This document shows positions 6,515 to 11,283 of a stretch of DNA of 11,283 nucleotides, one piece after another. Source of the stretch: JADHTT01 sp964633845 (GTDB taxonomy: Bacteria > Campylobacterota > Campylobacteria > Campylobacterales > Arcobacteraceae); assembly GCA_964633845.1 (NCBI GenBank), contig CAZWLA010000045.1, positions 1 through 11,283 of the forward strand. The letters run 5' to 3'. A model generated the notes under the pieces. It was not told the DNA's origin. It was given only the letters and a program-made list of their open reading frames with translations, and searched no databases. Positions within the stretch are counted from its first letter, which is position 1. Every line of letters begins with the position of its first letter. Made by a program: the position numbers and the translations under genes.

Positions 6515-7690
6515 TTAAAAGTTATATTTCAAACTACTAAATACCCTATCATTATTTTTAATTGTTTCAAGCATTAAATTTGTACCACCAGAATAATTAA
6601 TCATACCAAATTGCACAGTTAGCTCATCATCAATTGCATAATCAATCCAAACCCTAAAAAATCCGCCACCACTTAAATCTTTTTCAAATCCACTATAAAG
6701 TGCTGTAAAATCTAAAGTTTGATTAATATAGCTTTGAGAAAAACGAGCTGCATATTGTATATCATCATCTTTAGAAGCAATCTCTAATGATATACTTCCA
6801 TCATCAATACCATTATATTCAAGGCCAATTAATGAATCTATTTTAGAATTTACACTATTACTATCATAATTATCAAAGTACGCAAGTTCTGTTTTAATTA
6901 AAAAATTATCAACTACTTTATTATAAGCAAATCCATACATATTTGATTTATAAGATTTATTATCTATATACTGATTTGAATAATATAAAGATATATCTTC
7001 CCCCTCAAGATTTGCACTTAGACTTAAAGCAACTCCTGAATTATCAATAGAAGAGGATGGTTCTTTTGAAATAGAATTAGCAATCATTAAACTATAATAA
7101 TCACTTCCAAGCTCTGGCATCATTGAATATCTATTTTCATGTAAAACTAATGTACTCATAGTCCAATTATCAATATAATAATCTAACTTTGTCACAACAC
7201 GACCTAATCTAAGATCTTCAATATCTATCATTCCTGGTGTTGTATTATCAAGAGGATTTAGAGTATCTGTAATTCTAATATTATCTGACTTTCCCCACAC
7301 TATAATTTGACGACCAAATGTAATATCCATGCCATTATTAAGTGTTTGCTCAATAGTAAATTCATTTATATCAACATCATAATCATTATGTATATTTGTA
7401 CTATAATCTTTATATGCTTTAATAGTTGCCTTTAATTTTTGTTCTTTAAGTCCATTGTATTCTATTTGTGTATTTGTAGATATTTTAGATGATGATATAG
7501 TATGTTTATTATCATAACTATAATTTGTAGAGCCAGTTACAAAACCATAAATAATTAAATCATCTTTCTTTTTTGTCTTAACAACTTCAATAACCTCATC
7601 ATCAAATCCACCTTCATCATCGAAGCCATCATTTGCAACTAAAGAAAGTACTATAAATAAATTAATGAAAATAAATTTACTATTGAGCAT
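6515..7690 (-). CDS. Outer-membrane beta-barrel protein, DUF1302-like, of an exporter module
   Basis: A 391-residue exported protein with a signal peptide (about 1-19, LFIVLSLVA). The mature N-terminus is strongly acidic, carrying two copies of GFDDE (22-26 and 28-32), then KTKKKDD. From about residue 45 it shows alternating beta strands ending in FSSLKYNF, whose terminal phenylalanine is the usual outer-membrane assembly signal. The segment FGRQIIVWGKSDNIRITDTL (125-144), followed by NPLD (145-148), matches the GRQ...WG...D...NP signature I associate with DUF1302-like porins found beside RND/MMPL exporters. It starts three bases after the LolA-like gene, its ribosome site AAGGA lying inside that gene's last codons, so the two are cotranslated. 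The inferred role is the outer-membrane end of a conduit with the neighbouring exporter. The substrate is unknown, and family membership is from motif reading only. Confidence 0.65.
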   Translation of the reverse strand: MLNSKFIFINLFIVLSLVANDGFDDEGGFDDEVIEVVKTKKKDDLIIYGFVTGSTNYSYDNKHTISSSKISTNTQIEYNGLKEQKLKATIKAYKDYSTNIHNDYDVDINEFTIEQTLNNGMDITFGRQIIVWGKSDNIRITDTLNPLDNTTPGMIDIEDLRLGRVVTKLDYYIDNWTMSTLVLHENRYSMMPELGSDYYSLMIANSISKEPSSSIDNSGVALSLSANLEGEDISLYYSNQYIDNKSYKSNMYGFAYNKVVDNFLIKTELAYFDNYDSNSVNSKIDSLIGLEYNGIDDGSISLEIASKDDDIQYAARFSQSYINQTLDFTALYSGFEKDLSGGGFFRVWIDYAIDDELTVQFGMINYSGGTNLMLETIKNNDRVFSSLKYNF

Positions 7691-7693
7691 ACA

Positions 7694-8488
7694 CTAAATT
7701 CCTTTTTCTATTGTTCTAATAGTGAATAAATTTTCTTTTAAATCTTGATTCATCTTAATATCACTATTTATTAAAATAGTTTTATGAATTGTTCTTTTAC
7801 CTTTTTTTGTAGTTGCCGTAGTAATAATTGCAGTATCAATTCCTTCTATCTTTTCAACTTTTCTTACATCCATATACTTAATTCGACCAGCTTTTTTTAA
7901 CCAATGTTTCGCACGAGTTATCATATAGTTATCTTGCCTTACATATGCAACAGATTTTAAATATCCAGTTTCATCAATTACTTCTTGAGTTTTAGGAGTT
8001 CTTTGAATTATCCATACTTTCTCATTTCCAGATTTTCTTTTTACTATACCTTCTTTTAAAATTTTAAAAGTATAATCACTTAATATAGGATCAGTCATAT
8101 CACTATATGTAAAATCACTTCCCATAAAAGAACTATCTTTATCTGCTGCTGGAATTCTTTTTGTTTTATTTAATGCTGGTAAATACAACCACTGATCATC
8201 ATCTTTAGCTTCATCTATATAATCATACGTTAAAAAAGCTGTATTTTTTACATCACTTGGGCTTAGAAAAAATATTAATTTTTTTTCAGCACCGTCAACA
8301 TCCTTTGAATATGTTTTCATATCTCTTACTCGTTTATGCCCATTTTTATCAATAAGTTGCATTTGCATATTTGTAATGATATTATCTCCATCATCTCTAT
8401 CTAAAACTTTCTGCATAATTTCTAAACCTGATTGTGCAAAAAGAGCTGTTGAGCTTAAAGTTAGTGTTAATAATAATTTTTTTATCAT
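7694..8488 (-). CDS. LolA-like periplasmic protein (outer-membrane lipoprotein-sorting family, COG2834)
   Basis: A 264-residue exported protein with signal peptide cleavage predicted after ALFA (residue 18). It carries the hallmarks of the LolA-like family next to RND/MMPL exporters: FFLSPSDVKNTAFLTYDY (73-90), DDQWLYLPALNKTKRI (97-112) and SFMGSDFTYSDM (120-131). These proteins have the half-open beta-barrel fold that carries lipid moieties in the periplasm. This is not the housekeeping LolA, which is shorter (about 180-200 aa) and lacks the DDQWLYLPAL motif. It sits 22 bases after the exporter gene with a strong site (CGAGGATAT) and just before the beta-barrel gene. The inferred role is a periplasmic shuttle between exporter and outer membrane. 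The cargo, a lipid, lipoprotein or other hydrophobic molecule, cannot be read from the sequence. Confidence 0.85.
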   Translation of the reverse strand: MIKKLLLTLTLSSTALFAQSGLEIMQKVLDRDDGDNIITNMQMQLIDKNGHKRVRDMKTYSKDVDGAEKKLIFFLSPSDVKNTAFLTYDYIDEAKDDDQWLYLPALNKTKRIPAADKDSSFMGSDFTYSDMTDPILSDYTFKILKEGIVKRKSGNEKVWIIQRTPKTQEVIDETGYLKSVAYVRQDNYMITRAKHWLKKAGRIKYMDVRKVEKIEGIDTAIITTATTKKGKRTIHKTILINSDIKMNQDLKENLFTIRTIEKGI

Positions 8489-8510
8489 AATATATCCTCG
8501 TATAATAAAT

Positions 8511-10967
8511 TTATTTCAAATCTTGTCTGTTTGTTACCATTATTTTCATAAGTGCAGGTACCAAGAAAAAGTCAGCTAACACTGCAACTATAATAGCAAT
8601 ACCTGTTAATAATCCAAAGTTAAATATATTTGACATAGATGCACCCATAAATACAAAGAATCCAAATGATAATACAATAGTTGTAACTACCATTGCACGA
8701 CCAGTTGTAAGAAGAGTAAGTCTTACTGCTTTATCTATATCATTATGAATTAATTCATATCTTCTAAAATTATGCATAAAATGGACTGTATCATCAACAG
8801 CAAGCCCAATAGCAATAGCACCAATTAACATAGTAAACATATCAAGTGGCATATCAAATATCACCATAACCGTTGTCATCATAAGTATAGGAGCTATATT
8901 TGGAATCATAGATACAAGACCTATTTTAATATGTCCAATTAATATTAGCATCATAATTGTAATTAATAATAATGCTAAAATATAACTAGTTGCACTACTT
9001 GACATAGCAGCTTCCATAATCCTTGATAATAAATTTGATATACCTGTTACTGTTACTTCAGCTTTATTTTTAAAGTTTTCATCAATTTTTATATTTATCT
9101 CTTTTAATAGGACCATGTAGTCCATAGCATCAAGATATGGTAACTTTACTGTTATTCTAGCTTTTGAAAAACTACTATCTACAAAATCTTCTAAATCATC
9201 ACTTCCAGAATTCTCAAATAATAGTAATTCTTGAGCTATTAAGTTTTTGTTTTGTGGTATCGTATAAAATTCTTTTTTATTCTCATTAAGAGCCTTATTG
9301 GTTTCCTTAATAATATCAACCAAACTAAGAGTTTTACCTACAAAGTATTTATCACTTTTTAACTCCATAATCTCTTTTGAAAACTTATCAATAGAATTTA
9401 GAAGCTCTGGTTCATATAAACCATTCTCTTTTTTTGTATCTACTACTATTTCTAAGGTTACTGAACCTTTCATCTTATCATCCACTAAATTAGTTGCTAC
9501 TCTTACTGGATGTTCTTGATCAAACCAAACTATAGGCTTATGTGAAAATCTAAGTTCAGATGCTACAACTAATGAAACTAAAATTATTACTGTACTAATT
9601 GCAATAATTTGTTTTGGATAAGATACTGAAATGTTAGATATTTTTATAAGTATTTTATCCATAATATTTTTAGATTCACTATCATTTTCTAATACAATAT
9701 CTTTGGGTTTTAATCTTATTAACGCTATTGCTGCAGGTAATAAAATAATAGTAAAAAGTAATCCAACGATCACTCCAGCACTAGCAAATTTACCTAAATT
9801 AGCAACAGGAGCAAGTTCAGAGAATGAAAATGACCAAAGACCAGCTGCTGTAGTAATAGATGTCATTACAATTGCTAAGCCACTATGTCCCATAGCATAT
9901 CTCAACGCTAATTTTTTATCTTTTTTAATATCAAATTCTTTAAAGAAAATTGAAAGTAAATGAATACTAGCTCCAATTGTAACAGCCAATAAAAAGGATG
10001 GAAGAATTTGTGTCACTACTGTTACGGGTGCTTTAAATATAGCCATAAGAGAAAGTGCTGATACAACTGTAAATATTACTGTAATAAGTGGTAGTACTAC
10101 CCCTGAAATTCTTTTAAACATCAAAGCTAAAAATATTGCCATTATTAAAAGTACAAATTTAATAAATTTTTGCATATCACTTGTCATAGATGCTTTTAAT
10201 TCCGCATTAATTACAGCTGTTCCAGATACTAATATTTTAAAATCTTCTGATTGGTAAGATGCAACAATTTCATTAGTTTTTCTAACAATTTCATTATTTT
10301 CAATATCTGACAAGAATTCTTTCTTTTCATTTAACTCTTGACGTTCAAGTTCATCATCAAAAGCTTCGCTTTCTTCAGTAAATCCATCATCACTTTCAAT
10401 TTTTGGAATAGGTTTTCCATTTTTATCCAAAGATGTATATGTAGCTGTATCAATTACAATTGTTGTCATAGTACCAGCTTCATCTATAAGTAAGTCTTTA
10501 AAAAGAAGATTTTCTTGTGCTAATTGCTTTTTGAACTCTAATGCTTTTTGTGTTGTTGGTAACTCTTCAAATAAATCATCAACTATTAATGAATCAACGG
10601 TACCTCTTGTATTTCTAGCATTTATTAGTGAATTTACCTCATCAATATAAGGTAGATTATTTTCTAATTCTCTATGAAGTGCATTTAATTTGTTTATAAA
10701 ATCAATAGTGAATATATTTTCACTTTGTATTGCAATAAGTACTTTTTCATCACGACCAAATTGATCTCTAAATAGATTATATTCTATTCTAAGTGGATCA
10801 TCTTTATGAAGAAATCCTTCTGTTGATGTATCCATATATAAGTTTTTCATTTGTGATGCAAACGCAATAACAACTGCAAGTACAAATAAAATTACTTTAA
10901 TTTTATTATCATATATCAAATCTGATAGATATTCAAATTTATGCTCAGTCTTTACTTTCCAATTCAC
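8511..10967 (-). CDS. RND-superfamily exporter, MMPL/COG1033 type
   Basis: An 818-residue inner-membrane transporter with two repeated halves. Each half has one helix (about 24-38 and 451-470), a large periplasmic loop (40-265 and 472-655) and five more helices (268-284, 288-309, 316-341, 361-381, 396-417; then 660-677, 683-703, 708-731, 756-775, 785-807). The second-half helix four reads GLAVDDTVHF (721-730), with D725/D726 as likely proton relay residues. The equivalent first-half site reads TIGASIHLL (330-338) and has no acid. The first periplasmic loop contains a very acidic stretch (191-226). The start is GTG at 10967 after AAAGG, nine bases spacing, because no nearby ATG fits. COG1033 members have been called exporters, and HpnN-type relatives move hydrophobic lipids to the outer membrane. 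With the LolA-like and beta-barrel genes downstream it forms a likely trans-envelope export system. The substrate is unknown. Confidence 0.88.
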   Translation of the reverse strand: MNWKVKTEHKFEYLSDLIYDNKIKVILFVLAVVIAFASQMKNLYMDTSTEGFLHKDDPLRIEYNLFRDQFGRDEKVLIAIQSENIFTIDFINKLNALHRELENNLPYIDEVNSLINARNTRGTVDSLIVDDLFEELPTTQKALEFKKQLAQENLLFKDLLIDEAGTMTTIVIDTATYTSLDKNGKPIPKIESDDGFTEESEAFDDELERQELNEKKEFLSDIENNEIVRKTNEIVASYQSEDFKILVSGTAVINAELKASMTSDMQKFIKFVLLIMAIFLALMFKRISGVVLPLITVIFTVVSALSLMAIFKAPVTVVTQILPSFLLAVTIGASIHLLSIFFKEFDIKKDKKLALRYAMGHSGLAIVMTSITTAAGLWSFSFSELAPVANLGKFASAGVIVGLLFTIILLPAAIALIRLKPKDIVLENDSESKNIMDKILIKISNISVSYPKQIIAISTVIILVSLVVASELRFSHKPIVWFDQEHPVRVATNLVDDKMKGSVTLEIVVDTKKENGLYEPELLNSIDKFSKEIMELKSDKYFVGKTLSLVDIIKETNKALNENKKEFYTIPQNKNLIAQELLLFENSGSDDLEDFVDSSFSKARITVKLPYLDAMDYMVLLKEINIKIDENFKNKAEVTVTGISNLLSRIMEAAMSSSATSYILALLLITIMMLILIGHIKIGLVSMIPNIAPILMMTTVMVIFDMPLDMFTMLIGAIAIGLAVDDTVHFMHNFRRYELIHNDIDKAVRLTLLTTGRAMVVTTIVLSFGFFVFMGASMSNIFNFGLLTGIAIIVAVLADFFLVPALMKIMVTNRQDLK

Positions 10968-11004
10968 TTATCTTGACCTTTATAATATTTATTATTAAAA
11001 GTGT

Positions 11005-11010
11005 AGTATA
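11005..11010 (-). promoter_or_regulatory. Possible -10 element of the exporter-LolA-barrel operon
   Basis: The 67-base gap between the kinase fragment and the exporter gene contains TATACT on the minus strand (11010-11005), about 37 bases before the GTG start. TTAACT 15 bases upstream of it is a weak -35 candidate. No terminator hairpin with a T-run follows the kinase gene, so read-through from the kinase transcript is equally possible. Confidence 0.3.
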
Positions 11011-11034
11011 AGAGTATTAATAAATAGTTAATAT

Positions 11035-11283
11035 CTAAAAGATAATACTTATTGTTGTTCCAATTTGTTCTTTGGATTCAATTTTTATTTTATGATTTAA
11101 CTCACTACATAATCTATATACAATATGCATACCAATACCATAACCATTTTGATTTTCAGTATAGTTTCTATCAAATACTTTTTGTGGAAATTTTATACCT
11201 TTTCCATTATCTTTAACTATTAAAAGATTATCTTTACATATAATCTTAATCATTGGGTTATTATCATTACTATATTTACATCC
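11035..11283 (-). CDS. Sensor histidine kinase, C-terminal ATPase domain only (N-terminus beyond window)
   Basis: The last 82 codons of a two-component sensor kinase, open at the window's right edge; an internal ATG at 11253 is not the real start because the frame continues upstream. It begins GCKYSNDNNP, the end of the N-box (usually NAxKYS) of an HATPase_c domain. The G1 box DNGKGI (about 27-32 of the fragment), F-box KVFDRNYTEN and G2 box NGYGIGMHIVYRL follow, ending ESKEQIGTTISIIF. These are the ATP-binding elements that feed phosphate to the kinase's own histidine. The sensing domain and partner regulator are outside the window. It lies 67 bases upstream of the exporter gene on the same strand, so it may control the exporter and copper genes. 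That is inferred from position only. Confidence 0.85.
   Translation of the reverse strand, partial: GCKYSNDNNPMIKIICKDNLLIVKDNGKGIKFPQKVFDRNYTENQNGYGIGMHIVYRLCSELNHKIKIESKEQIGTTISIIF

Noticed and set aside
7694..8488. Housekeeping LolA of the Lol lipoprotein pathway
   Set aside because: The protein is longer than LolA, has the DDQWLYLPAL and SFMGSDFTY motifs of the separate LolA-like family, and sits in an exporter operon rather than in the usual lolA context.
9631..9963. Plus-strand open frame of 110 codons opposite the RND exporter gene
   Set aside because: It lies wholly antisense to a well-supported transporter whose motifs and helices fit this region. The encoded sequence resembles no family and its frame mirrors the codons of the real gene.
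11015..11034. TTAATAAATAGTTAA near the end of the kinase gene as a CRP/FNR-like box
   Set aside because: Only the outer four bases on each side are palindromic and the centre is seven bases, which does not match the even spacing of this family's boxes. In such AT-rich DNA it is expected by chance.
10968..11034. Terminator for the sensor kinase gene
   Set aside because: The only pairings are short A/T stems such as TAATA/TATTA without GC content or a following T-run, so I do not call one.

Overview
The window is very AT-rich, and its protein families, with a short three-helix ExbB and a nos-type copper-maturation set, point to a Campylobacterota member, probably of Arcobacteraceae type. That assignment is an inference from composition and protein style. 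Every gene I can support lies on the minus strand and is tightly packed, so the order of transcription runs from high to low coordinates.

Layout in transcription order. At the right edge is the C-terminal ATPase end of a sensor histidine kinase (11283-11035). After a 67-base gap comes a three-gene envelope module: an RND/MMPL-type inner-membrane exporter (10967-8511), a LolA-like periplasmic protein (8488-7694) and an outer-membrane beta-barrel with a DUF1302-like signature (7690-6515). After a 53-base gap comes a NosDFYL-type copper module: ABC ATPase NosF (6461-5823), canonical NosL lipoprotein (5836-5360), permease NosY (5360-4533), a divergent NosL-like secreted protein with a His-rich N-terminus (4509-3982) and NosD (3961-2741). 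A 76-base gap carrying an 11-bp tandem repeat precedes a TonB-dependent receptor (2664-658) that has both halves of the OprC copper site (CxxxM and HxM). A strong, near-symmetrical terminator hairpin (599-635) closes that unit. ExbB (540-97) and the start of ExbD (107-1, running off the left edge) follow.

Working model. The receptor would import copper across the outer membrane using ExbB/ExbD (TonB presumably lies beyond the left edge). NosL and the NosL-like protein would hold or relay Cu in the periplasm, and NosD-F-Y would use ATP to support metal-centre assembly, classically the CuZ site of N2O reductase. No nosZ, nosB, nosG, nosC or nosH is visible, so the client enzyme is either outside the window or something other than NosZ. 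The exporter/LolA-like/beta-barrel trio next door is the least understood part. It looks like a complete inner membrane to outer membrane conduit and may belong to the same regulon. There are no RNA genes, CRISPR arrays or mobile elements that I can see, and no intergenic gap exceeds 120 bases.
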